NCBI RefSeq assembly: GCF_001953985.1
Contig: NZ_MBEI01000051.1
Location: 1 to 64,000, forward strand
Source: Mycobacterium colombiense
GTDB taxonomy: Bacteria > Actinomycetota > Actinomycetes > Mycobacteriales > Mycobacteriaceae
Direction: 5' to 3'
DNA length: 64,000 nucleotides
The translations under genes were made by a program, and so were the position numbers. Shown in pieces: positions 16,277 through 23,328 of this stretch (its first letter is position 1; each line of letters starts with the position of its first letter). The notes under the pieces are model-generated. The model was not told where the DNA came from. It did no database searches and saw only the letters and a program-made list of their open reading frames with translations.

Positions 16277-16768
16277 ATGAGCGACGACATCACGCTGCCG
16301 GAACTGCAGGAATTCATCGCATCCTTCTGGTATCACTACGACGAGGGCCACTACGACGAGCTGGCGGCCAGTTACGCCGAAGACGTGCACTACCTGACCC
16401 GAAGCGATTCCGGCGCAAGTCCTTTCGAAGAACTGATGTCTCCGGAGCTCCAGGGCCGCGACGCGGTGATGGGATGGCTGTCCGAGCACCGCGAGCAGAG
16501 CCCTTACCCACTGCGCCACCACGCGACCAACGTGCACCGCACCGGCGCGGACGGCACTGACGACGGGGCCACCCGCGCGCGGTTCTACATCTTCGTCAAC
16601 CAGATCGCGAACTTCGTGCCGTTCGCGGTGTCCAGCGGGGTGGTCAACGTCGCCGTTCGGCGCGGTCCCAATGGACTGGAGTTCACCGACATGGACGTGA
16701 TTCTCGACGCCACCAACTCGGTCCTGCTCTCGGAACTGCACGCCGAAAGCGGCGCCGGCGCACAGTGA
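16277..16768 (+). CDS. SnoaL-like / NTF2-fold protein
   Basis: This 163-aa protein has an NTF2-like cone fold. An initial helix FIASFWYHYDEGHYDELAASYAEDVHY with the classical D-H motif is followed by PELQGRDAVMGWLSEH and several beta strands. Family members are steroid isomerases, cyclases, small hydratases or ring-hydroxylating dioxygenase small subunits. ATG at 16277 (MSDDITLPEL) is preferred to the upstream in-frame start, which gives a non-conserved leader. It lies 72 bases after the FadE pair and overlaps the following SDR by a base. A role as isomerase or hydratase on a cyclic intermediate is inferred. Confidence 0.75.
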   Translation: MSDDITLPELQEFIASFWYHYDEGHYDELAASYAEDVHYLTRSDSGASPFEELMSPELQGRDAVMGWLSEHREQSPYPLRHHATNVHRTGADGTDDGATRARFYIFVNQIANFVPFAVSSGVVNVAVRRGPNGLEFTDMDVILDATNSVLLSELHAESGAGAQ

Positions 16769-17640
16769 TGGGTGCTCGACAAGCATTCGGAGGCGGTGTC
16801 GCGGTCATCACCGGCGCCGGATCCGGCCTGGGAGCCGGGCTAGCACGGTACGCGTCCCGGCTGGGCATGACGGTGGTATTGGCCGACATCGACGCGGACG
16901 CCGCGGCCGCACTGCGCGACGAACTGTCTGCGGCGGGTGGCGTGGCACACGATGTCCTCTGCGACGTGCGCGATCCCGATGCCCTCCGAGACCTCGCCGA
17001 CCGCGCCTACCGTGACGTCGGACCGGTGCGCCTGCTCGTCAACAACGCCGGCATCGAGCAATTCGGCTACCTGTGGGACACCCCGGTGGCCAACTGGCGG
17101 CGCATCATGGACATCAACGTCAACGGCGTGTTCTACGGCGTGCGTGCATTTCTGCCGAAGATGATGGCCACCGACGAGCAAGCCTGGGTGTGGAACATCG
17201 CGTCGGTGGGCGCGGTGGTAGCGATCCCGTTACAGGCGCCCTACATCGTCAGTAAGCATGCGGTGCTGTCGTTGACCGAGTGTCTGCACCTCGAGGTGCA
17301 GGCCACCGGGCACCACCATCACATCCACGTCCAGGCCGTGCTGCCCGGACCGGTGCGCTCGAACATCTTCGAGTCAGCGGGCGGTGTCGAACCCGGCGTA
17401 ACCAGTGACGTGGCCGCAGCCGAAGGCCACCGCTCGACGATGCTCGACATCAAGGCGGCGTCGATGGATCCGCTGGAAGCCGCCGAGATGATCTTCACGC
17501 AGTCCACCGAGGGCCACTTCTACCTGCACACCCACCCGGACAGCGTGGGCGCGGCGATGGTCGAGCGCGCCAATGTTCTTGCCGCACAACAATCCCCACA
17601 ACTTAGGACCGAGACCCGATTTGAATCCGCGCCGCAGTGA
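16768..17640 (+). CDS. Short-chain dehydrogenase/reductase (SDR)
   Basis: This is a 290-aa SDR. The cofactor motif TGAGSGLG is at ~15-22, followed by Asp40 at the end of beta-2 (VVLADID), which suggests NAD preference. NNAG and the catalytic Ser-Tyr-Lys (NIASVG, YIVSKHA) are intact. The C-terminal part carries a HHHHIHVQAVLPGPV stretch and an extra segment. The start is ATG at 16768, sharing one base with the upstream TGA; GTG at 16765 is an alternative. It could act as a 3-hydroxyacyl-CoA or ring-hydroxyl dehydrogenase within the pathway. The next gene, an esterase, starts 12 bases later. Confidence 0.87.
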   Translation: MGARQAFGGGVAVITGAGSGLGAGLARYASRLGMTVVLADIDADAAAALRDELSAAGGVAHDVLCDVRDPDALRDLADRAYRDVGPVRLLVNNAGIEQFGYLWDTPVANWRRIMDINVNGVFYGVRAFLPKMMATDEQAWVWNIASVGAVVAIPLQAPYIVSKHAVLSLTECLHLEVQATGHHHHIHVQAVLPGPVRSNIFESAGGVEPGVTSDVAAAEGHRSTMLDIKAASMDPLEAAEMIFTQSTEGHFYLHTHPDSVGAAMVERANVLAAQQSPQLRTETRFESAPQ

Positions 17641-17652
17641 CATGGCAACCAC

Positions 17653-18597
17653 ATGACGCCTTATGCGTTGGATCCCGACGCGGCCGCCCGGGTCGCCTCG
17701 CTAGGCGAGATCGCTCCGATGCGGCAACGGGGTTTGGCCGCGGTGCGCGCGGGACTCGAGTCCGCGCCGCTGCCGGCGGCGATGCCCGAGATGGCCGCCG
17801 TCACCGAACGGCTGATCCCCGCTGCCACGGGCGACATTCCGGTCAGGATTTATTGTCCGACAAATGATTCCGGCGGGCCGGTATTGATCTATCTGCACGG
17901 CGGCGGACTGGTGATGGGGTCCAACCACTCGTTCGAGCCGCTGGCGCGCGAACTCGCCTCGGCGTCCGCGGCCACCGTCGTGGCTGTGGACTACCGGCTG
18001 GCCCCGGAGGCGCCGCCGCCGGCCCAATTCGAGGACGCCTACGGCGCCACCGAATGGGTATCGCGAAACGCCGGCGAGCTGGGCGTCGACGTTGATCGGC
18101 TCGCGGTCATCGGCGACAGCGCCGGTGGGTCGCTGGCGGCGGCAGTGGCGTTGGCCGCGCGCGATCGCCACGGACCGACCGTCTGTGCGCAGGTGCTGCT
18201 CTATCCGGGCCTGGACCGCGACATGTCGGTCGCCTCGATCGTCATGCTGCCCGATGCGCCACTGCTCGCCCGGGACGACATCGACTACATGCACGCATTG
18301 GCCGATGGCGACGCCGGACCCCCCACCGACCCATATCTGGTCCCGGCGTATGCGGCCGACCTGTCCGGTCTACCACCGGCGATCGTGGTCACCGGGGGCT
18401 GCGACCCCATCCGGGACTGGGGTGAGCGCTACGCGGGCCGGCTGCGCGACGCCGGCGTGCAGACCACCCTCACCCGCTATCCCGGCATGTACCACGGCTT
18501 TCTGATGCGTTCCGATGCCACCGCTCGCGGCCGGCTGGCGCTCGCCGAGATCGGCGGGTTGCTGCGGGCCAAGTTCGCCCATCCGCTGCGGTTTTGA
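17653..18597 (+). CDS. Alpha/beta-hydrolase, HSL-family esterase (second copy)
   Basis: This is a 314-aa carboxylesterase of the hormone-sensitive-lipase family, related to but distinct from the one at 2480. HGGG lies at ~82-85, GDSAGG at ~154-159 with Ser156, the acid Asp in GGCDPIRDWGE and the His in GMYHGF. No signal peptide is visible. ATG at 17653 follows the SDR stop by 12 bases. Having two such esterases in an island with a BVMO strengthens the idea that an ester or lactone is an intermediate. The exact substrate is unknown. Confidence 0.88.
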   Translation: MTPYALDPDAAARVASLGEIAPMRQRGLAAVRAGLESAPLPAAMPEMAAVTERLIPAATGDIPVRIYCPTNDSGGPVLIYLHGGGLVMGSNHSFEPLARELASASAATVVAVDYRLAPEAPPPAQFEDAYGATEWVSRNAGELGVDVDRLAVIGDSAGGSLAAAVALAARDRHGPTVCAQVLLYPGLDRDMSVASIVMLPDAPLLARDDIDYMHALADGDAGPPTDPYLVPAYAADLSGLPPAIVVTGGCDPIRDWGERYAGRLRDAGVQTTLTRYPGMYHGFLMRSDATARGRLALAEIGGLLRAKFAHPLRF

Positions 18598-18682
18598 CGT
18601 CCCGATCACCGGACAGCCGTACACCGCATCGCGCTGATCCTGCGCACAATCAACAAACCTTGAACCGCAAAGGAGACAGCTG

Positions 18683-19759
18683 ATGCTCACCGACGAGCGC
18701 CGGATGGAGCTTTCCGACGTGCTGCGGCCGGCCGCCCCGCCCCGCGAAATCGACAAGGTCTACACCGACGACCAGCGCGAGCGCCTATTGAATGTGGTGC
18801 ACACGCACGGTCCGTGGCGCCTCATTATCGCCCAGCACTTCGCGTCCGCCGATGAGCTGATGGCGACGATGAGCGGTGCGTTTCCTGAGGGGTTCACCCC
18901 CTCGCTGGACCTGTTTCTTACGCCGACGTTCCGCGGCTACCTCGCCAGCTATGGCGCTGTGCTGTACCCCGAACTACACGACTGCTTCTACAACGCCGCT
19001 TTCCTTGAACATGCGAAGCGCTACTGGAACGCTGAGTACGCCAAGCCCGAGATGATGCTCTTCAACATCAATGGCCCTTGCGCCAACCGCGATCCGGGTC
19101 ACTTGGATTCGCCGAGCTTTCGCGGTGTACGCCACGAGAACGCACCGACCTGGCTGTGCAGCGTCATGGGCAAGTCGGGGTTGTTCTCCGACTACCTGAT
19201 CAAAATGGCGCAGGTGATCACGTGGTTCTCCCTCGACGCCGGAAGTGGCTTTACCTACTGGCCCGACGGTCCGCTGAAAGCCCCGGCGCGAGTGCTGCCG
19301 CCGATCAACAATCGCGGCGTGGTGGTGCAAAACGAGATGATGGTGCACCGCGGGGAAGCCAACGGGCCACTGGAACAACAGGTTCCCACCGGTTTGGCGT
19401 TCGACACAGTTTTCACGGGCGACCCGTCCGATCGCAACCACTGGCTGCTCAAGAACGGCGACGACATCATCGCCCGCCACCACACTGACGAGTTGCGATT
19501 CCTGGTCCACTGGTCGGCCGAGGTTTTCTCCGACTACGACGAACTCAAGAAAAATATGGAAGGCTCCGACGACATCACCATCGACCGCGCGATCGACATG
19601 ATGCTGGATGACCTCAATGCCAAGGGCATCAAGCTCGAGGTCCCGAGTGAGCCACTGCATGACCCAGAATTCATCGCTGCCCTCAACGCCGCCTATGACG
19701 TCGGGGGTCCAACCACCTATCCCGACCAGGCGCCGCTGAGCGCGTTCCAGCTGACCTGA
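18683..19759 (+). CDS. Unrecognised protein, possible 2-oxoglutarate/Fe(II) oxygenase-like
   Basis: This 358-aa protein is not confidently recognised. It has a possible facial-triad pattern: His140-x-Asp142 in DPGHLDSPSFRG, and 80 residues later a second His in MMVHRGEANGP (His222). The latter segment resembles the distal His/Asn region of phytanoyl-CoA-dioxygenase-like proteins. Trp, Tyr and Phe are frequent. ATG at 18683 is well supported by AAAGGAGA about 6 bases upstream. An 85-base gap precedes it, so an internal promoter is possible. An SDR follows 20 bases later. A hydroxylase role on the pathway substrate is a guess; other metal-dependent folds remain possible. Confidence 0.6.
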   Translation: MLTDERRMELSDVLRPAAPPREIDKVYTDDQRERLLNVVHTHGPWRLIIAQHFASADELMATMSGAFPEGFTPSLDLFLTPTFRGYLASYGAVLYPELHDCFYNAAFLEHAKRYWNAEYAKPEMMLFNINGPCANRDPGHLDSPSFRGVRHENAPTWLCSVMGKSGLFSDYLIKMAQVITWFSLDAGSGFTYWPDGPLKAPARVLPPINNRGVVVQNEMMVHRGEANGPLEQQVPTGLAFDTVFTGDPSDRNHWLLKNGDDIIARHHTDELRFLVHWSAEVFSDYDELKKNMEGSDDITIDRAIDMMLDDLNAKGIKLEVPSEPLHDPEFIAALNAAYDVGGPTTYPDQAPLSAFQLT

Positions 19760-19779
19760 TCACCGAGAGGCATTGCGTC

Positions 19780-20562
19780 ATGGACCGTTTCGCAGGCCGC
19801 CGCGTAATCGTGACCGGGGCCGGCTCCGGGATCGGTGCGGCCACCGCAGCCCGTCTGCTCGACGAAGGGGCCACCGTGGTGGCCTATGACATCTCCGCGG
19901 AGGGGTTGGCACGCACGGCTGCCGCCGCCGACGACGCCGGCACCGGTAAACGCCTGACCACCGCCGTACTGGATATCTCGGTCGAAGGGGATGTCATTGC
20001 CGCAGTCGGTGCCGCGGTAGCCGACCTCGGCGGCCTCGAGGTGCTGGTCAATGTCGCGGCCGTACAGACGTGTTCGCACACTCACCAGACCACGCTGGCC
20101 GACTGGAACAGGACGCTGGCAGTCAATCTGACTGGCACCTTCCTGATGACCCGCCAGGCGTTACCGGCGCTGCTCGAATCCGGCCGCGGTGTGGTCGTCA
20201 ACTTCACCTCCACCGCCGCGTCGTTCGCCCACCCCTACATGGCCGCGTATGCCGCCAGCAAGGGCGGCATACTGAGCTTCACGCATTCGCTGGCACTCGA
20301 GTATTCCAAGCAGGGGCTGCGCGCGGTCAACATCCAACCCGGCGGGATCTCGACGGCACTGGCCAACAGCACGCTGGAGAAAATGCCCGACGGCTATGAC
20401 CTGGGGCTGTGGGCCAAGCAAACTCCGCTGCTGCACGGTAAGGACAGCGAAATTCTCGGCGACCCGAGCGCGGTCGCCGCGGTGATCGCCATGGCGGCTT
20501 CCGACGACGGTGCGTTCCTCACCGGGACCGAGATTCGCGTCGACGGCGGAGCTCACGCCTGA
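19780..20562 (+). CDS. Short-chain dehydrogenase/reductase (SDR)
   Basis: This is a classical SDR of 260 aa. TGAGSGIG lies at ~12-19 and Asp in VVAYDIS ends beta-2 (NAD preference likely). VNVAAVQT stands in place of NNAG, a common variant. The catalytic NFTSTAASFAHPYMAAYAAS segment, followed by Lys, provides Ser, Tyr and Lys. The end FLTGTEIRVDGGAHA is the typical C-terminal signature. It starts 20 bases after the unrecognised 358-aa protein and is followed after one base by a SnoaL-like gene. It probably oxidises a hydroxyl made by an upstream enzyme. Confidence 0.9.
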   Translation: MDRFAGRRVIVTGAGSGIGAATAARLLDEGATVVAYDISAEGLARTAAAADDAGTGKRLTTAVLDISVEGDVIAAVGAAVADLGGLEVLVNVAAVQTCSHTHQTTLADWNRTLAVNLTGTFLMTRQALPALLESGRGVVVNFTSTAASFAHPYMAAYAASKGGILSFTHSLALEYSKQGLRAVNIQPGGISTALANSTLEKMPDGYDLGLWAKQTPLLHGKDSEILGDPSAVAAVIAMAASDDGAFLTGTEIRVDGGAHA

Positions 20563-20563
20563 C

Positions 20564-21007
20564 ATGGTTACTGATCGACTTCAGGTTCTGTGCGATGAGC
20601 ATGATGTGGAACGCGCGCTGAACCTGTTCGCCCGAGCCATGGACGACCGCGACTACGCGGTGATGGCCGCAATTCTGGCCGAGGATGCCCAAGGGGATCT
20701 CGGGACAGGGCGACTGGAGGGAAGCACTGCGATCATCGAAACGATTCGCGGGTTCCTCGACGAGTGCGGTCCCACTCAACACCTCTTGGGCAACATCATC
20801 ATCGACGTCACGGGAGATACCGCGGTGAGCCGTTCCTATATCCGCGACGTGCACCTGAACTCGACAGCCGATCCGACGACGCGGTTTTATACCATCGGCG
20901 ACTATCACGACACTTGGCGGCGCCGCCCTGATGGATCGTGGTGCTTGATTGAGCGCGTCAAGGCCAACCGCGCGTACGTCGGAGCACTCGACGTATTTGG
21001 TGGGTGA
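20564..21007 (+). CDS. SnoaL-like / NTF2-fold protein (second copy)
   Basis: This 147-aa protein is related in fold to the one at 16277. It opens with LCDEHDVERALNLFARAMDDRDYAVMAAILAEDAQGDLG, then GSTAIIETIRGFLDECGPTQHLLGNIIIDV, and closes with a GDYHDTWRRRPDGSWCLIERVKA strand-turn-strand. This is the common SnoaL_4 pattern, seen in dehydratases, isomerases and many uncharacterised catabolic proteins. ATG at 20564 is one base after the SDR stop. It is the last gene of the long plus-strand run and is convergent with the TetR gene after 67 bases. Confidence 0.77.
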   Translation: MVTDRLQVLCDEHDVERALNLFARAMDDRDYAVMAAILAEDAQGDLGTGRLEGSTAIIETIRGFLDECGPTQHLLGNIIIDVTGDTAVSRSYIRDVHLNSTADPTTRFYTIGDYHDTWRRRPDGSWCLIERVKANRAYVGALDVFGG

Positions 21008-21074
21008 CTGGTGCCGGCGGGTATCGGTCCGCCCCAAGGCCTATGGCGGGTTCACCGTACCAAGCTGCGCCGTA

Positions 21075-21758
21075 TCACTCTGGGGGCGACAGAGTGGGCA
21101 GGCTTCGGACGATCATCTGCATGGCAACGCGCAGGGTGGACCGCAGGTTGCCGAAGTCGCCGTCCCGTACCCAGTGAACATAGGCGCACCGGCAAGCCTG
21201 AATAACCAACTGCGCCGGCAACTCTCGGGTGAACGGATCATTGCCGATGTCGAATCGATCGGCCAGAAACGCGGAGACGGGGTCGATGAGATCTTGTCCC
21301 CAATCCAGCCACCGCAGTCGGTATTGGGGGTCGTCGATCATTAGCGCCATGAACGCGCGGTCGATGTCGATCTGCCCACGCTTGGGGACCTCGGTTGCGA
21401 ACGCTTCGACAAGCGTGTCGACGGTGCCGCTGGTCGGCGCGGCGTTTTCGAGAACGTCGATGCTCAGTGCGCCGAATCGTTGAAACAGCGGCATCACGAC
21501 GTCTTCTTTGACCGGGAAGTGACGGTGAAAGGTACGCGGCGCGATGCCCACCGCTTCACAGATTCGCTCGACCGTAACCGAGGTCGAACCCTCCGCCAGG
21601 AAGAGGTCGCGGGCCGCCAAGGCGATTTCCACGCGGAGTTCCGCGGAACGCCGCGCCGTCAATGTCGCGGGCCTGCTCACTACCCTCACGTTGCGGCTCC
21701 CTGATACCCGCCTAGCGCGTTCATCGTAGCTGTCTGTACTGCTCACGCGCGTATCCAC
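21075..21758 (-). CDS. TetR-family transcriptional regulator
   Basis: This is a 227-aa regulator. The N-terminal TetR helix-turn-helix is clear (ARDLFLAEGSTSVTVERICEAVGIAPRTFHRHFPVKEDVV at ~48-88). An all-helical ligand domain follows, with RAFMALMIDDPQYRLRW and an Arg/Cys-rich late helix. The first ~35 residues are not family-like, so the true start may be downstream of 21758. The gene is divergent from the 302-aa protein at 21981. A perfect 10-bp inverted repeat lies in the 222-base gap and is the likely operator. It probably represses the KshA-side genes, the long operon, or both, in response to a pathway metabolite. Confidence 0.87.
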   Translation of the reverse strand: MDTRVSSTDSYDERARRVSGSRNVRVVSRPATLTARRSAELRVEIALAARDLFLAEGSTSVTVERICEAVGIAPRTFHRHFPVKEDVVMPLFQRFGALSIDVLENAAPTSGTVDTLVEAFATEVPKRGQIDIDRAFMALMIDDPQYRLRWLDWGQDLIDPVSAFLADRFDIGNDPFTRELPAQLVIQACRCAYVHWVRDGDFGNLRSTLRVAMQMIVRSLPTLSPPE

Positions 21759-21826
21759 GGCGCGCGAGGTCCCGCTGAGCGGGAAGCCAGACGGCGAGAT
21801 GCATTGTCATAGCCCTACCCTCAACA

Positions 21827-21859
21827 TGTCAGATTCTGCCAGGAATGCCGAATCTGACA
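21827..21859. promoter_or_regulatory. Perfect inverted repeat, likely TetR operator
   Basis: TGTCAGATTC at 21827-21836 is repeated in inverted orientation as GAATCTGACA at 21850-21859, with a 13-base spacer. It lies between the divergent TetR gene and the gene at 21981, in the longest non-coding stretch of the region (21759-21980). A local regulator site is the simplest reading. The remaining part of the gap holds a strong Shine-Dalgarno (AGGAGGA at ~21971) and nothing else I recognise. Confidence 0.55.
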
Positions 21860-21980
21860 CAGCATACGTGGTGAGTTATTGGCCGTGTACCAGCCCGGGG
21901 TGGACCTCAAAACCCTCGACCGACGCGGGTGACACCACGCGAAGGCGATGCAACGACATCGCAAGTTACTAGGAGGAGCA

Positions 21981-22889
21981 ATGACCACCGAATCAGCCCA
22001 ACTGAACTACGACGACTACTCCCACGACTTCATGGGCAAGGTCGGAAATATCGAAGACTTCTCACGCGATTTTCTTCTCGGCTTGGCCCGCGTGTTCGAA
22101 GACACGTTGAACTTCATGCCCTATGCCCACGTCAAAATCTACTCAGAGAAAGTCGGCATTAACACCGCCATGGACGTGGCCGCCGAAGTGTCGAGGGCGG
22201 TAATGCGCCAGGTGATGCCCATGGGCCGTTTCATCGCCCCCCCGGCCTGGGACTGGAAAAACGCCCAGTACCAAGCGATTCCCTTCGATGTTCAGACCGA
22301 GGATCTGACCAAGGATGCGCTGATGCGGCTCATCAAGACTTACTGGGACCAATACCTCAAAGGACACAACTATTTCATCGATCAGTGGACCAAAATCATT
22401 CCCGAAGAAGAGGTCTGGCTGGGACTACCGGACATGTACCAGCTCATCATCGATTACGAATACCCGAAGCTGGCCAAGGTGCTCAAGATCGAGCCCGTGC
22501 ATGTCGTCGACTTTCTCAAGCTGGCGTGTCTGAGCATCGACGGCACGCTGGGGTATGGCGGTGAATACATCGTGTACAACCCTGATCATGTGGTGCTCAA
22601 CATGCGTCGTTGTGAGGTTCTGCAGAAGTACACCGATGAAGGTCTCTACCCACCCGCGCGAGCATGGATGAACTGCACTTTCGAGCAACGCATCTCAGCA
22701 CCGTTCTTTCCTGGCTGCAAACTTGAGATCAACTTGCCGCCAAAAGACTTCAAATTCGCCGTCGGTGAACCCTTCTGCGTGTGGACCTATACCCGGGGTG
22801 AAGAAAATCATCGTGCCGCCGCGGCGGCGCCTGATCCGCGCGCCAGTGCCATGAAGAAGATCCCCATCATGCCGGCGTCGTCCACGTAG
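21981..22889 (+). CDS. Unrecognised 302-aa protein beside the KshA-like gene
   Basis: I do not recognise this protein with confidence. It has an N-terminal half of amphipathic helices rich in Tyr, Phe and Trp (DYSHDFMGKVGNIEDFSRDF; PPAWDWKNAQYQAIPFDVQT). The C-terminal half contains several Cys residues in RRCEVLQKY, WMNCTFEQR, PFFPGCKLEI and GEPFCVWTYTRG. The last pattern recalls the ATC-hydrolase (amino-thiazoline carboxylate hydrolase-like) or V4R-type ligand-binding families, but this is weak. It has no signal peptide. ATG at 21981 is supported by AGGAGGA about 5 bases upstream. Its base use is less GC-extreme than its neighbours. It is transcribed away from the TetR gene and is convergent with the KshA pair. 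Confidence 0.7.
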   Translation: MTTESAQLNYDDYSHDFMGKVGNIEDFSRDFLLGLARVFEDTLNFMPYAHVKIYSEKVGINTAMDVAAEVSRAVMRQVMPMGRFIAPPAWDWKNAQYQAIPFDVQTEDLTKDALMRLIKTYWDQYLKGHNYFIDQWTKIIPEEEVWLGLPDMYQLIIDYEYPKLAKVLKIEPVHVVDFLKLACLSIDGTLGYGGEYIVYNPDHVVLNMRRCEVLQKYTDEGLYPPARAWMNCTFEQRISAPFFPGCKLEINLPPKDFKFAVGEPFCVWTYTRGEENHRAAAAAPDPRASAMKKIPIMPASST

Positions 22890-22899
22890 GAGGCGACGA

Positions 22900-22971
22900 T
22901 GCCGCACCCGCCTCTGCACGGCGTCGACGCGTCAGCGATCGACAGCCTGCCGGTCGCAGACGGGTGCGGCA
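22900..22971. terminator. Long inverted repeat between convergent genes, candidate bidirectional terminator
   Basis: TGCCGCACCCG at 22900-22910 is matched by its perfect reverse complement at 22961-22971, giving an 11-bp GC-rich stem with a 50-base loop. It lies in the 152-base gap between the convergent 302-aa protein gene and the small Cys-rich gene. No U-tract follows, as is usual in mycobacteria, so termination is only a suggestion. An unusual regulatory stem is the other option. Confidence 0.35.
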
Positions 22972-23041
22972 CGTCGAATGAGTCTGTTGAGTTTGCCGCC
23001 GTTGTACGAAGGATCGTTTCGCGCTTCGCCGCTCACGCCGG

Positions 23042-23326
23042 TCAGGCTACCGGGTCGACAATCGCCAATTCTCCTGTCGCGACGGCGACCTGGATCGAAT
23101 CACGCAAAGCGGCACACGCCAGAAACGGTCCCCGGTGATGGCCGGCCAGGCGCTCGGCCTCCCGCCGCTCGACACAGCGCGCCGAGGCCGCCGCGTCCCA
23201 CTGCACGCTGGTCTGGTTCCAACTGCTTTTGCGCGCCAGCACCCGCGCACCGCACTCACGGCACGTCACCGGCACCATCGGCGCCGCTTCGAGCCGGTTA
23301 TCTTCGCGCACAGACGCTTCCAGCAT
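23042..23326 (-). CDS. Small Cys-rich protein coupled to KshA-like oxygenase
   Basis: This is a 94-aa protein with a CxxC pair at Cys22/Cys25 (VTCRECGARVLARKSSW), a conserved-looking WNQTSVQWD segment, and further Cys at 51 and 71. The four Cys could form a zinc ribbon or an iron-sulfur site. ATG at 23326 lies two bases after the TGA of the KshA-like gene, so the two are translationally coupled. This arrangement suggests a partner or accessory protein for the oxygenase, but the spacing of the Cys residues does not match a classical 2Fe-2S or 4Fe-4S ferredoxin. Function is unknown. Confidence 0.7.
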   Translation of the reverse strand: MLEASVREDNRLEAAPMVPVTCRECGARVLARKSSWNQTSVQWDAAASARCVERREAERLAGHHRGPFLACAALRDSIQVAVATGELAIVDPVA

Positions 23327-23328
23327 CG

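Noticed and set aside
22899..23138. A 79-codon plus-strand frame in the gap after the 302-aa gene
   Set aside because: It overlaps the candidate terminator stem and runs antisense into the small Cys-rich gene, with no ribosome binding site specific to it and no recognisable pattern.
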